Below are positions 24,093 to 31,765 of a stretch of 36,436 nucleotides of DNA, piece by piece (positions within the stretch are counted from its first letter, which is position 1; each line of letters begins with the position of its first letter). This DNA comes from an uncultured Bacteroidales bacterium (lineage in GTDB: Bacteria > Bacteroidota > Bacteroidia > Bacteroidales > Muribaculaceae). The DNA lies in the NCBI GenBank assembly GCA_900542185.1, contig UQMZ01000039.1, positions 1-36,436 of the forward strand, read 5' to 3'. A model generated the notes under the pieces. The model had not been told where the DNA came from. It was given only the letters and a program-made list of their open reading frames with translations, and ran no database searches. Made by a program: the position numbers and the translations under genes.

Positions 24093-25135
24093 AGGCCTTC
24101 GTTTTTGCCCATGCGTATCTCACGTTCCTTGGCTTCGTCGCGGCCCCGGCCCATTATGATTTTGGTTACGTATGCCTTTATGAATCCGGTGCCGTAACCT
24201 GTCAGCTGCACCATTGCGGCCACGATGGCCTTTGACGCTATCTTCAGGCTTCGGGTAGCTGCCATAGCGCCTATCCATAGCGCTACGATATAAAGTCCGA
24301 GAGGAATCAGCAGCCAGGGACACCAGATGCTGCCTATCAGCAGCCCGAGCGCACCGATGGTGAATACGGCGGGAAGCCAGTGCACCAGTTTCATCGAGCC
24401 GGGGTACAGCAGTTCGAGCGTGATGCGCGACTGGCCGAACACATGCACCTGTTTCCAGAATTTCTTCATGTCGACGCGGCGCTTGTGGTAAACCTCAACG
24501 TCGGGGAACAGCGTGATGCTGAATCCGGCCATGCGTATGCGGGTGGACATGTCGATGTCCTCGCTGAACATCTCGCGGAAACCGCCGACGGTTTCCCACA
24601 CACGGCGCGAATAGCCCATGTTGAACGTGCGGGGAGTGAATTTCTCCATCGACACCTTGCCGCCGCGTATGCCGCCGGTGGTCAGGAAAGCGGTCATGCT
24701 GTAGTTGATGGCCTTCTGTGTGTCGGTAAACGACTGATGCGCGGCGTCGGGTCCGCCGAAACAGTCCACGGGATTCGCGGCCAATGCCTTGCGCAGTTTT
24801 TCGAAATAGTCGGGTGGCAGAATGCAGTCGGAATCGACGAATACGAAGAAATCGCCTTTGGCGCGTTCCAGTCCGTAGTTGCGCGCTATGCTGCGGCCTT
24901 CGTTCTCTTTTTGATAATATTGAAGGCGGAGGGACGGATATCCCTTCGCCTTCTGCACTCCGTCGGAGTCTGATTCAAGAGTGAGGCAAGGGATTGTGGA
25001 ACCGTCCTCGACGATCACCACTTCGAATCCCTTGTCGGTCTGGTCGCACAGACTGGCGAGCAGGTCGGCCACCTCGTCGGGTCGGTTGTACACCGGCACG
25101 ATCAGGGAGAACAACAGCTGCTGGTCCGTGGCCAT
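24089..25135 (-). CDS. membrane-anchored GT2 family glycosyltransferase
   Basis: Processive or lipid-directed GT2 transferase. The GT-A catalytic domain covers about residues 8-230: FSLIVPVYNRPDEVADLL, VVIVEDGS, the DxD motif in FVFVDSDCILPP, then SEDIDMSTRIRMAG as the ED-x-D acceptor motif. Two or three membrane helices follow (about 250-300, WLPAVFTIGALGLLIG and LLIPLGLYIVALWIG) with a further amphipathic stretch. Length of 348 residues fits Bacteroidetes homologues. It lies 13 bases after efp. Donor and acceptor are unknown; a role in a cell-envelope glycan or glycolipid is inferred from the membrane anchor. Confidence 0.92.
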   Translation of the reverse strand: MATDQQLLFSLIVPVYNRPDEVADLLASLCDQTDKGFEVVIVEDGSTIPCLTLESDSDGVQKAKGYPSLRLQYYQKENEGRSIARNYGLERAKGDFFVFVDSDCILPPDYFEKLRKALAANPVDCFGGPDAAHQSFTDTQKAINYSMTAFLTTGGIRGGKVSMEKFTPRTFNMGYSRRVWETVGGFREMFSEDIDMSTRIRMAGFSITLFPDVEVYHKRRVDMKKFWKQVHVFGQSRITLELLYPGSMKLVHWLPAVFTIGALGLLIGSIWCPWLLIPLGLYIVALWIGAMAATRSLKIASKAIVAAMVQLTGYGTGFIKAYVTKIIMGRGRDEAKEREIRMGKNEGL

Positions 25136-25148
25136 GGCTAAAAGTCCT

Positions 25149-25715
25149 TTAGGCCTTCACGCGGCTTACGTAGCTGCCGTCGCGGGTGTCTACCTCGATC
25201 AGTTCGCCTTCGTTGATGAAAAGGGGCACCTTGACGGTTGCGCCGGTCTCGACGGTGGCGGGCTTCAGCGTGTTGGTGGCGGTGTCACCCTTGAGTCCGG
25301 GCTCGGTGTAAGTGATTTTGAGCACGGTCTTCATCGGCATCTCGGCATAGAGCACGGTGTTGGTCGATGCGTCGCGCACCACTTCCACTGTGTCGCCCTC
25401 CTTCATGTAGGCGGCGCCGGTCACCAGTTCCTTGCTGATGGGAATCTGGTCGAATGTCTCGTTGTCCATGAAGATGTCGTCCTCGCCCTCGGCGTAGAGG
25501 TACTGATAGGGACGGCGCTCCACGCGTACGTCCTCAAGCTTCTCGCCGATGTTGAAGCGGCGTTCCAGTACGCGGCCGTCAACCACATCCTTAAGCTTGG
25601 TGCGCATGAAGGTATTGCCCTTGCCGGGCTTTACGTGGAGGAATTCCACGCAGAAGTACAAACGTCCATCAAGACGGATGCATGTGCCGTTCTTGATGTC
25701 TTGAGCGTTCATCAT
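25149..25715 (-). CDS. efp: translation elongation factor P
   Basis: Binds between the ribosomal P and E sites and relieves stalling at consecutive prolines. The three beta-barrel domains are complete in 188 residues: KOW-like domain I with the tip lysine Lys32 in KPGKGNTF, then the signature YTEPGLKGDTATNTLKPATVE. The 5' choice between two adjacent ATGs (25715 and 25712) is settled on 25715, since related proteins begin M-x-NAQDIK. No gene for a known lysine-modifying enzyme is adjacent. It is preceded by rpmH and a terminator-like hairpin, so it depends on read-through or on an unseen promoter. Confidence 0.97.
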   Translation of the reverse strand: MMNAQDIKNGTCIRLDGRLYFCVEFLHVKPGKGNTFMRTKLKDVVDGRVLERRFNIGEKLEDVRVERRPYQYLYAEGEDDIFMDNETFDQIPISKELVTGAAYMKEGDTVEVVRDASTNTVLYAEMPMKTVLKITYTEPGLKGDTATNTLKPATVETGATVKVPLFINEGELIEVDTRDGSYVSRVKA

Positions 25716-25758
25716 TGTGATATATTCTTTAAGTTGATTACTCGTAAATATTAATATA

Positions 25759-25791
25759 GGGATGCGTCAAAACACAATTTTGACACATCCC
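25759..25791 (-). terminator. terminator or attenuator after rpmH
   Basis: A 14-bp stem with one mismatch (25759-25772 with 25778-25791) and a 5-base loop. On the minus strand it is followed by an A/T-rich run TATATTAATATTTA. It would end most rpmH transcripts and let a fraction continue into efp. Confidence 0.65.
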
Positions 25792-25820
25792 CTCATGATT
25801 TCTTGCAGAAAGTCCGTCGC

Positions 25821-25976
25821 TTATTTGCCTGCGATGTTTTCGGAAACACTCAGGGAGTGGCGGCCTTTGGCGCGACGTGCGGCCAGCACCTTACGGCCAT
25901 TCTTTGTAGCCATTCTCAGACGGAAGCCGTGCTTGTTGATTCTGCGACGGTTCGAGGGTTGGAAAGTCCTTTTCAT
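25821..25976 (-). CDS. rpmH: 50S ribosomal protein L34
   Basis: Small basic component of the large ribosomal subunit. The 51 codons read MKRTFQPSNRRRINKHGF, then RMATKNGRKVLAARRAKGR, the invariant L34 pattern, with a slightly longer C-terminus (HSLSVSENIAGK) typical of Bacteroidales. The ATG at 25976 follows an untranslated leader of about 75 bases starting at a consensus promoter. It is next to efp here; its usual neighbours elsewhere (rnpA, dnaA) are not in the window. Confidence 0.97.
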   Translation of the reverse strand: MKRTFQPSNRRRINKHGFRLRMATKNGRKVLAARRAKGRHSLSVSENIAGK

Positions 25977-26010
25977 TTTGTATTTTGCGTTTTATTTTAC
26001 GTGTAGAAAA

Positions 26011-26049
26011 CGGCTCCGTATGGCGCCGAGGGTTGCGGAGTGTCCGCAA
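26011..26049 (-). promoter_or_regulatory. structured rpmH leader: two consecutive hairpins
   Basis: A perfect 7-bp stem with a 3-base loop (26033-26039 with 26043-26049) sits at the predicted 5' end of the transcript. A second stem of 7 pairs with one mismatch (26011-26017 with 26022-26028, 4-base loop) follows directly. Neither has a U-tract, so they are not simple terminators. They may stabilise the mRNA or bind a ribosomal protein; this is inferred. Confidence 0.5.
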
Positions 26050-26056
26050 TCGACTG

Positions 26057-26087
26057 CAAAATTAGCAAAAATTATTGACACTCCAAA
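26057..26087 (-). promoter_or_regulatory. Bacteroidetes promoter for rpmH-efp
   Basis: Minus strand TTTG (26087-26084), a 19-base spacer and TAATTTTG (26064-26057) match the consensus exactly. The start is expected near 26050, giving the structured leader above. Confidence 0.85.
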
Positions 26088-26207
26088 ATCTGAGGCCAAA
26101 CAATGACGAAAAAATAACAATCTCTATGAAAAATCGTTAAGTGAGTGACAGCTTTCCCTCTGTATATTCGGAATATTCTTTATGGGGAGCATGGAAACAC
26201 AGGACAG

Positions 26208-27659
26208 GTGGAAACGAACGGCAACAGCTACGGCAACATATTGAGGCGTGTGTCTGCATTCGGCGGAGTGCAGCTGTTCAACATAGCCACCGGGCTGTTG
26301 CGCGGCAAGTTCGTAGCCATGTTTCTCGGCACTGTCGGCATGGGCTGCAATGCGCTTTATTTTTCGGCCTGTACCGCGCTTCAGAATGTCACCGGCCTTG
26401 GCCTGAACTTAGCTATCGTTCGCGAGGTTTCCGCGGCCAAGAGCGATGAAGGCCGGTTTGCCGATGTGTTGTCGGTAGTGCGGCGTCTGATTCTGTTGAC
26501 GGCCATGTTGGGGGCGGTGGCCTGTTTCCTGTTGGCTCCGTTGCTGAGCCGCTGGTCGTTCGGTAACGGCGACTACACCTGCGGATTCATGATTCTGGCG
26601 GTGTTTGTGGCCCTTTCCACCGGCGCCGCCGCATATCTGTCGATGCTGCAGGGAGTCGGAGCGGTCAGACTGCTGACCCGCGTTTCTGTCGTGGCCGGAC
26701 TGACCGGACTGCTGGTGGGGGTGCCGTTGTATTACTTTTTTTGCACCGGGGGCATCGTACCGGCGCTTATAGCCGTGGCGCTGGCCAATTTCATCGCATA
26801 TTATCAGGCATTCCGCAAGGCCACACAGATCCGCGCATCCCGCTTCAGCTGGAAGCAGCACAAGGGATTGGTCAAGGGACTGTTGGGACTGGGAATAATC
26901 CTGGCCATCAGTTCTACATTGGGATCGTTGGTGGTGTATGCCGTTAACGCATTCGTGCGTCATTACGGCAGTATGGAGGATGTGGGTCTGTTCCAGGCCG
27001 CCAATTCGTTGACGTCGCAGTATGTGGGTGTGGTAGTGAGTGCCCTTGCGATGGATTATTTTCCGAGACTGTCCGAGGTGCAGCACGATAACGTCCGGAT
27101 GGCACAGGTGGTGAACCGTCAGGCGGAGGTGGTGTCGTTGATTACGGCTCCGTTATGTATGGCGCTTATTGCCACCGCGCCCTGGGTGATACGTATTCTG
27201 CTTACCGACGAGTATCTGCCGGCCGTGCCGCTGATGAGATGGCTCGGGCTTGGAGTGCTGTTGCAATTGATTCAATTTCCGTTGGGTTACGTATATGCCG
27301 CCAAGGGAAACAAGAAAGTTTTTTTCTGGCTTGAGGCCATCTGGGGCAACATGGTGTGGCTGATATGCAGCATCGGTTTCTTTTATTGGCTTGGGCTGAT
27401 AGGTCTGGGCATCAGCCTGGTGGCAAGGAATGCCATAGCATTTGGCGTCGATTTGTTTATGAACAGCCGCATGTATGGATTCCGGTATTCCGGGCGCGCA
27501 TGGCGCGAAAGCGGTGTGGCCGTGGTGCTTGCATCTGCGGTTTTCATGGCGTCGTTCCGTGAGGATGGCATCGGATATGTGTTGATGGGGACATTGTTGC
27601 TCGTAAGCTGTGTATATACATTTCTGAGGATGCGCAGACTTGTGGGGAGTGATAAGTGA
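26208..27659 (+). CDS. O-antigen/polysaccharide flippase (Wzx-like, MATE superfamily)
   Basis: Integral membrane protein moving lipid-linked glycan units across the inner membrane. There are about twelve to fourteen hydrophobic segments spread over the chain. The start NSYGNILRRVSAFGGVQLFN matches O-antigen translocases of Bacteroidetes (NSY-x2-I-x4..5-FGGVQ). The frame has no ATG in the right place. GTG 26208 is chosen because it puts NSY at residues 6-8; an upstream in-frame GTG at 26145 would add 21 poorly conserved residues. It stands alone on the plus strand between minus-strand operons. The stop codon lies inside a GTGATA-type micro-repeat. The glycan carried is unknown. Confidence 0.88.
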   Translation: METNGNSYGNILRRVSAFGGVQLFNIATGLLRGKFVAMFLGTVGMGCNALYFSACTALQNVTGLGLNLAIVREVSAAKSDEGRFADVLSVVRRLILLTAMLGAVACFLLAPLLSRWSFGNGDYTCGFMILAVFVALSTGAAAYLSMLQGVGAVRLLTRVSVVAGLTGLLVGVPLYYFFCTGGIVPALIAVALANFIAYYQAFRKATQIRASRFSWKQHKGLVKGLLGLGIILAISSTLGSLVVYAVNAFVRHYGSMEDVGLFQAANSLTSQYVGVVVSALAMDYFPRLSEVQHDNVRMAQVVNRQAEVVSLITAPLCMALIATAPWVIRILLTDEYLPAVPLMRWLGLGVLLQLIQFPLGYVYAAKGNKKVFFWLEAIWGNMVWLICSIGFFYWLGLIGLGISLVARNAIAFGVDLFMNSRMYGFRYSGRAWRESGVAVVLASAVFMASFREDGIGYVLMGTLLLVSCVYTFLRMRRLVGSDK

Positions 27660-27687
27660 GGAATAGCGAGTGATAGCGAGTGATAGC
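27647..27687. repeat. GCGAGTGATA micro-repeat at flippase 3' end
   Basis: Two exact tandem copies of a 10-base unit (27666-27675, 27676-27685) are preceded by degenerate copies (GAGTGATAAGTGAGGAATA). The flippase stop TGA at 27657-27659 is part of it. It resembles the repeat at 30646-30693 in the shared strings ATAAGTGA and GGAATA. Confidence 0.75.
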
Positions 27688-27719
27688 AAAAAAGCGTGCC
27701 GGAATTGCTTCCGACACGC
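27688..27719 (-). terminator. intrinsic terminator after the small membrane protein gene
   Basis: A stem of nine pairs with one mismatch (27694-27703 with 27710-27719) and a 6-base loop is followed on the minus strand by six T. It terminates leftward transcription. On the plus strand the T-run is weaker, but the hairpin may also end the flippase transcript. Confidence 0.75.
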
Positions 27720-27791
27720 CTCCTTATTCCCGGTCTTACGATAAAAATACAACCCCTTATTGGGACTTTGAATGGCCGGTAATGAGTATCT

Positions 27792-28016
27792 TTAGTTGCC
27801 GTTGATCACTCCCGACAGGTCTTCCGCGGTGCCGATGCTGAATATCCACCACACCAGCAGGATGCAGAGTACCAGAACTCCGAGCCACAGCCACAGTTTG
27901 TTGATCTTGCGTGTGCTCCTGTTATGGTCGATGTGATTCTTGGCTTTTGCCATATCGGTTGCCTGGTCTATAGACTCACGCACCTCTTTTTTTTCTTCTT
28001 TCTCCTTTGCTTCCAT
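27792..28016 (-). CDS. small single-pass membrane protein, function unknown
   Basis: The 74-residue protein has a highly charged N-terminal half (KEKEEKKEVRESIDQ, then HNRSTRKINK) and one strong membrane helix at about 42-60 (LWLWLGVLVLCILLVWWIF). The tail GTAEDLSGVINGN is short and polar. By positive charge the N-terminus should be cytoplasmic. Reading-frame composition, a proper ATG and the following terminator support a real gene. It lies 91 bases after dnaB on the same strand without a good promoter of its own, so it is probably the last cistron of that transcript. No family was recognised. Confidence 0.7.
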   Translation of the reverse strand: MEAKEKEEKKEVRESIDQATDMAKAKNHIDHNRSTRKINKLWLWLGVLVLCILLVWWIFSIGTAEDLSGVINGN

Positions 28017-28037
28017 AACCTTTGTGTTTTATCTTTG
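28006..28037 (+). promoter_or_regulatory. consensus promoter pointing antisense to dnaB
   Basis: TTTG at 28006-28009, a 20-base spacer and TATCTTTG at 28030-28037 match the Bacteroidetes consensus exactly, but no plus-strand gene follows. A transcript starting near 28044 would run antisense into the 3' end of dnaB. Its -33 box lies in the small membrane protein's coding sequence. It may be chance. Confidence 0.4.
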
Positions 28038-28107
28038 TCATTAGAACAACACATACTCCGATTAGGTTCATGGGAGGGGCGCGAAAAGTGGGAGATATGG
28101 GAAGGAA

Positions 28108-29697
28108 TCAGAACGGAACCGGTGAGTCGTCGGGTCCGGGCATGATGTCTGGCATGGGGGCGTCAGCGGGCATCGAGGCGAAATTGAATCCTCCCTGCGG
28201 GGCGTCGCCTTGTGAATCGCTGCCTATCTTGCTGACGCGTCTTACGGAGGTGCCTTCCTGTGACTGTTCGTCGCCGAACGCCTCCTGCATCATCTGGTAT
28301 CCCTCGTCCCAGTTCTCGAATCTCGCGAACTGGCTTACGAACCTCAGCTTCACGTCGCCCACGGCACCGCTACGGTGCTTGGCCACAATCAACTCGGCCA
28401 GGCCGCGGATGTCGTTGTTGTTGCTGTCCACTGTGCTTTTGGTGTAATATTCGGGACGGTGTATGAAGCAGACGATGTCGGCGTCCTGCTCGATGGCTCC
28501 CGACTCACGCAGGTCGGAGAGAACGGGGCGCTTGTCCTCGCGGGTCTCGGTGCTTCGGTTCAGCTGCGACAGGGCGATGATGGGTATGTTCAGCTCCTTG
28601 GCCAGGGCCTTGAGCGATCGGGATATCGTAGACACCTCCTGCTCGCGGCTTCCTAATTTCAGGCCGGTGGCGTTCATCAGCTGCAGGTAGTCTATCATGA
28701 TCAGCTTCACGTTGCGCTCCCTGACCAGACGGCGCGCCTTGGTACGCAGCTCGGTGATGGAGAGGCCCGGAGTCTCGTCCAGATACAGCGGCGCGCTGAA
28801 CATCTGGCGCACGTTGTTGTTCAGCCGGCTCCATTCCTCGGGAGTGAGCTGCCCGGACTTTATTTTCTCGCCGTTCAGTTCCGCCACGTTGCTTATAAGA
28901 CGTTTCACCAACTGCACGTTGGCCATCTCAAGCGTGAATATGGCCACCGGGATGTTGCGGTCCACAGCCATGTTCTTGGCCATGGATAGCACGAATGCGG
29001 TCTTGCCCATGGCGGGACGCGCCGCGATGATGATAAGGTCGGAGTTCTGCCAGCCGGAGGTCATCTTGTCCAGGCCTGTGTAGCCCGTCTCAAGACCAGA
29101 CAGACCGGTCTCGGTATGCGACGCTATCTGTATCTGTTCAAGGGCTAAGTTCAGCACCGGGTCAATCTGTGTCACCTCGCGCTTAAGGTGAGTCTGCGAT
29201 ATGTCGAACAGCTGACCCTCGGCCTGCTGCAGCAGGTCGTCCACGTCGTTGCTCTCGTCGAAGGCGTCGGTCTCGATCTGGCTGGCAAAGGTTATGAGTC
29301 GTCGGGCCAGGTATTTCTGCGAGATGATCTTCGCATGGTACATGATGTTCGCGGCCGAATAGACGCGGGCAGTCAGGTCGGCCAAATGCATGGCGCCCCC
29401 CACTTCCTGCAGCGTGCCGTTGGCGCGAAGCTGCTCGGCTACCGTCATCATGTCTATGGGGCGCTGGTTCAGGCCCAGGGTCGAGATGGCCTCGTATATC
29501 TTGGCGTTGACGGGATCATAGAATGCGTCGGGCGTCAGGATGTCGGCCACATTCATGTATGCGTCCTTCTCCAGCATCAGCGCGCCGATCACCACCTCCT
29601 CCAGATCGGTGTCGTGGGGAGGCAGCTTACCCGTAGGCGATTCCTTAGGTTTGTCGTATTGAGGTTTTCTCTTGAACGGTTTCTGATCAGCAGGCAT
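28108..29697 (-). CDS. dnaB: replicative DNA helicase
   Basis: Hexameric 5'-3' helicase at the replication fork. The N-terminal primase-interacting domain starts near residue 24 (LPPHDTDLEEVVIGALML) and the RecA-like C-terminal domain follows a linker at about 175. Walker A is ARPAMGKTAF, Walker B LIMIDYLQLM, with the DnaB signature SREQEVSTISRSLKALAKEL and ALSQLNRSTE. There is no intein. The 529 residues include a C-terminal low-complexity tail rich in Pro, Asp, Met and Gly. Its own promoter lies upstream. Confidence 0.98.
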   Translation of the reverse strand: MPADQKPFKRKPQYDKPKESPTGKLPPHDTDLEEVVIGALMLEKDAYMNVADILTPDAFYDPVNAKIYEAISTLGLNQRPIDMMTVAEQLRANGTLQEVGGAMHLADLTARVYSAANIMYHAKIISQKYLARRLITFASQIETDAFDESNDVDDLLQQAEGQLFDISQTHLKREVTQIDPVLNLALEQIQIASHTETGLSGLETGYTGLDKMTSGWQNSDLIIIAARPAMGKTAFVLSMAKNMAVDRNIPVAIFTLEMANVQLVKRLISNVAELNGEKIKSGQLTPEEWSRLNNNVRQMFSAPLYLDETPGLSITELRTKARRLVRERNVKLIMIDYLQLMNATGLKLGSREQEVSTISRSLKALAKELNIPIIALSQLNRSTETREDKRPVLSDLRESGAIEQDADIVCFIHRPEYYTKSTVDSNNNDIRGLAELIVAKHRSGAVGDVKLRFVSQFARFENWDEGYQMMQEAFGDEQSQEGTSVRRVSKIGSDSQGDAPQGGFNFASMPADAPMPDIMPGPDDSPVPF

Positions 29698-29726
29698 AGT
29701 TCCGGTGTGTTATGATATGCGAACTG

Positions 29727-29757
29727 CAAAATTAATCAAAAAAATCGGGAAAACGAA
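29727..29757 (-). promoter_or_regulatory. promoter of dnaB
   Basis: Minus strand TTCG (29757-29754, one mismatch to TTTG), a 19-base spacer and perfect TAATTTTG (29734-29727). The start is expected near 29720, about 23 bases before the ATG. Confidence 0.65.
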
Positions 29758-29765
29758 ACGGCATT

Positions 29766-30650
29766 TTATGCTGTGGCGAGGGCAGCGAGCACACACAGGG
29801 AGAGCAGGAACATGGTGACGGCGGTCTTGCCTAAGATAGGGTTTAGTTCGTGGCCCCTGGACACACGCATACGTTGCCATAGTATCCATGATACATTGAT
29901 GTAGGCCAGGGGCGCGAGCTGCCACAGTACGTCTTTACGTGTTATGGTGGCTATTTCTATCAGCAGCAACGCAATGAAACAGTTCACTATATATAGCGCG
30001 AGCGTGGCTTTCGGACCGATAATGACGGCCAGTGTATGCTTGCCGGCCGCGCGGTCGTCGTCAAGGTCGCGGTAATTGTTCACGATCATTACGTTGGCGC
30101 CCATCAGTCCTATGGCAATCGAAAGTGGAAGCGCCACCGGAAGCACGGACCAGCTGAGAGTCTGCACGTAAGCGGTGAACACCACCGGCACGATGCCGAA
30201 GAATACCACCACGGCCGCTTCGCCGAGTCCATGGTGTGACAGTGGCCAGGGACCGGTGGAGTAAGCCAGGGCGAACAGCGCGATGGCGATGCCGACGAGC
30301 AGCAGCCACCATCCGGCCATGAACATCAGCGGGAGGCCGACGGCGCATGTCAGTGCCAACAGTCCGAAAGTGGCCAGTTTCATGGCCCGGGGGGAGATGT
30401 CGCCCTCGGTAACTCCCCGGCGAAACCCCTCGCGGCCTTTTTTGTCAAGGCCGTTGCGATAGTCGAAGTATTCATTGCCGAAATTGCTGACAATCTGTGC
30501 CATAACCGCGAAGCAAAGGCATATCAGGAACGGCACCGTGCGGAACGACCCCATATACGCCGCGCAACCGGCGCCGGCCAATACGCCGCTCACCGACACC
30601 GGCAGCGTCCGCAGACGCATTGCCTCAATCCATGACCTAACCGCACTCAT
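29766..30650 (-). CDS. menA: 1,4-dihydroxy-2-naphthoate polyprenyltransferase
   Basis: Membrane prenyltransferase (UbiA superfamily) that joins a polyprenyl chain to DHNA in menaquinone synthesis, supplying the quinone for anaerobic respiration to fumarate. The first Asp-rich motif is NEYFDYRNGLDKKGREG and the second NNYRDLDDDRAAGK; both bind prenyl diphosphate with Mg. Eight or nine membrane helices are spread over about 294 residues. ATG 30650 is preferred to the GTG directly before it. The start codon lies in the micro-repeat that fills the gap to the ADP-ribosylglycohydrolase gene. Confidence 0.95.
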   Translation of the reverse strand: MSAVRSWIEAMRLRTLPVSVSGVLAGAGCAAYMGSFRTVPFLICLCFAVMAQIVSNFGNEYFDYRNGLDKKGREGFRRGVTEGDISPRAMKLATFGLLALTCAVGLPLMFMAGWWLLLVGIAIALFALAYSTGPWPLSHHGLGEAAVVVFFGIVPVVFTAYVQTLSWSVLPVALPLSIAIGLMGANVMIVNNYRDLDDDRAAGKHTLAVIIGPKATLALYIVNCFIALLLIEIATITRKDVLWQLAPLAYINVSWILWQRMRVSRGHELNPILGKTAVTMFLLSLCVLAALATA

Positions 30651-30693
30651 CACTTATCCTTCGTCACTCATCACTTATTCCTCGTCACTTATA
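30646..30693. repeat. GTGATGAGTGA / ATAAGTGA micro-repeat joining two genes
   Basis: On the minus strand TAAGTGA, GGAATAAGTGATGAGTGACGA and GGATAAGTGATGAGTG follow each other. The array contains the TGA stop of the upstream ADP-ribosylglycohydrolase gene and the ATG start of menA. TGATG stop-start strings occur twice in it. Confidence 0.75.
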
Positions 30694-31635
30694 ACTAAAC
30701 GCTGCCACACGCCGTGCCAGGTCGTCGAAGTAATCTTTATCGATCAGGTCGTTCTTGATGTCGGGCAGTGCATCGTATCCGAAGCGGATACCCGCCAGGG
30801 CACCGGTGATGGCGCCGTTGGAATCTGCGTCGCCGGCCTCGTCTATCACAGCATATATCGAATCGGCCGCGTTGTCGCAATGCCATATAGTCCACAAAGC
30901 CGAACCCATGTTCTTGCGCGTCCAGCCCATCGAGCTTTCGTCGTCAAGATCGAAATCCTCCAGCTTTCCGTTGACGGACATTTCAAGGAAAGGTACCGTG
31001 CGGGTGTCGTAAGCGTAGCAAACGCTCATCAGGTCCTTGAGGGATGCCGGTTCGCCGGTGTGCAGCAACGAATGGGCCATGTGCGCCAATATTACGGTCG
31101 ATGCCACGCATCGCATGTCGTCGTGGGTCATCAGCACCAGCTGTTTCACCATATCGTCCAGATCCGGACGGTCGAACAGCAGCGCCATCGCGATGCCGCG
31201 GTGGTTGGCCTCGTTCGTGCCCTCTTCCAGCCCGTGGTGCTTCCATATCTTATGTGTGTTGACCAGCGGTGACTCCTCCCAGTCGGGGAATGCCAGCAGC
31301 GTACGGAACGTAGGCACGATGTCTTTGGTGGTGTTGCGTATCTTGTCGATGAATGCCTTGGCGCATACGTTCAGGTCGTATCCGCCGTTGGCAAGGATGG
31401 TTTCCAGCAGAGTGCAGAAGAAGTGGGTGTCGTTTGTGACCTCGCCCGGCTTCCACTGGCAGCGGTGTGAGTCGCGGATTATGCTTTTGAAGTCGCGGAG
31501 CTTGTCCGGATAATATCCCTGCATCTCGGTTTTGGTCATGAATTCGGAGCCTACGCCTAAGGCGTCTCCTAAGGCATAGCCCGCTATGGCTCCGCGGATG
31601 CGGTCGTACTTGGTAAGATTAGATTCTTTGTTCAT
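30685..31635 (-). CDS. ADP-ribosylglycohydrolase (DraG/ARH) family protein
   Basis: Member of the dinuclear-metal DraG/ARH family, which removes ADP-ribose from proteins or other acceptors. The family motifs are present: GAIAGYALGDALGVGSEF at 16-32, the metal motif TNDT at 67-70 (usually TDDT), and GDADSNGAITGALAG from 268 (usually GDTDTNAAI). The metal-coordinating Asp, Thr and Ser positions are therefore kept, with conservative changes, so activity is likely. The protein is cytoplasmic, 316 residues. No ADP-ribosyltransferase partner is recognisable nearby. Substrate is unknown. Confidence 0.88.
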   Translation of the reverse strand: MNKESNLTKYDRIRGAIAGYALGDALGVGSEFMTKTEMQGYYPDKLRDFKSIIRDSHRCQWKPGEVTNDTHFFCTLLETILANGGYDLNVCAKAFIDKIRNTTKDIVPTFRTLLAFPDWEESPLVNTHKIWKHHGLEEGTNEANHRGIAMALLFDRPDLDDMVKQLVLMTHDDMRCVASTVILAHMAHSLLHTGEPASLKDLMSVCYAYDTRTVPFLEMSVNGKLEDFDLDDESSMGWTRKNMGSALWTIWHCDNAADSIYAVIDEAGDADSNGAITGALAGIRFGYDALPDIKNDLIDKDYFDDLARRVAAFSYK

Positions 31636-31765
31636 TTTGTTCTAAAAATTCACCGCCGCTCCATGAGACGGCTGCTAAGTCAGACAGATAGTTTATTTAT
31701 AAGTGTGTTTTTATGGTTGGTAAAGTTAACATTTTAATCCGAAATATCCAACTGTCATGTCCAGA

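Noticed and set aside
26145..26207. Upstream GTG start of the flippase
   Set aside because: Family alignment from memory places the start next to NSY; the added 21 residues look non-conserved. Kept as an alternative in the annotation.
31636..31765. Promoter (GTTG-N20-TAACTTTA) before the ADP-ribosylglycohydrolase gene
   Set aside because: Two mismatches to the consensus in an A/T-rich gap; not strong enough to annotate. Nothing else is seen in this 130-base gap.
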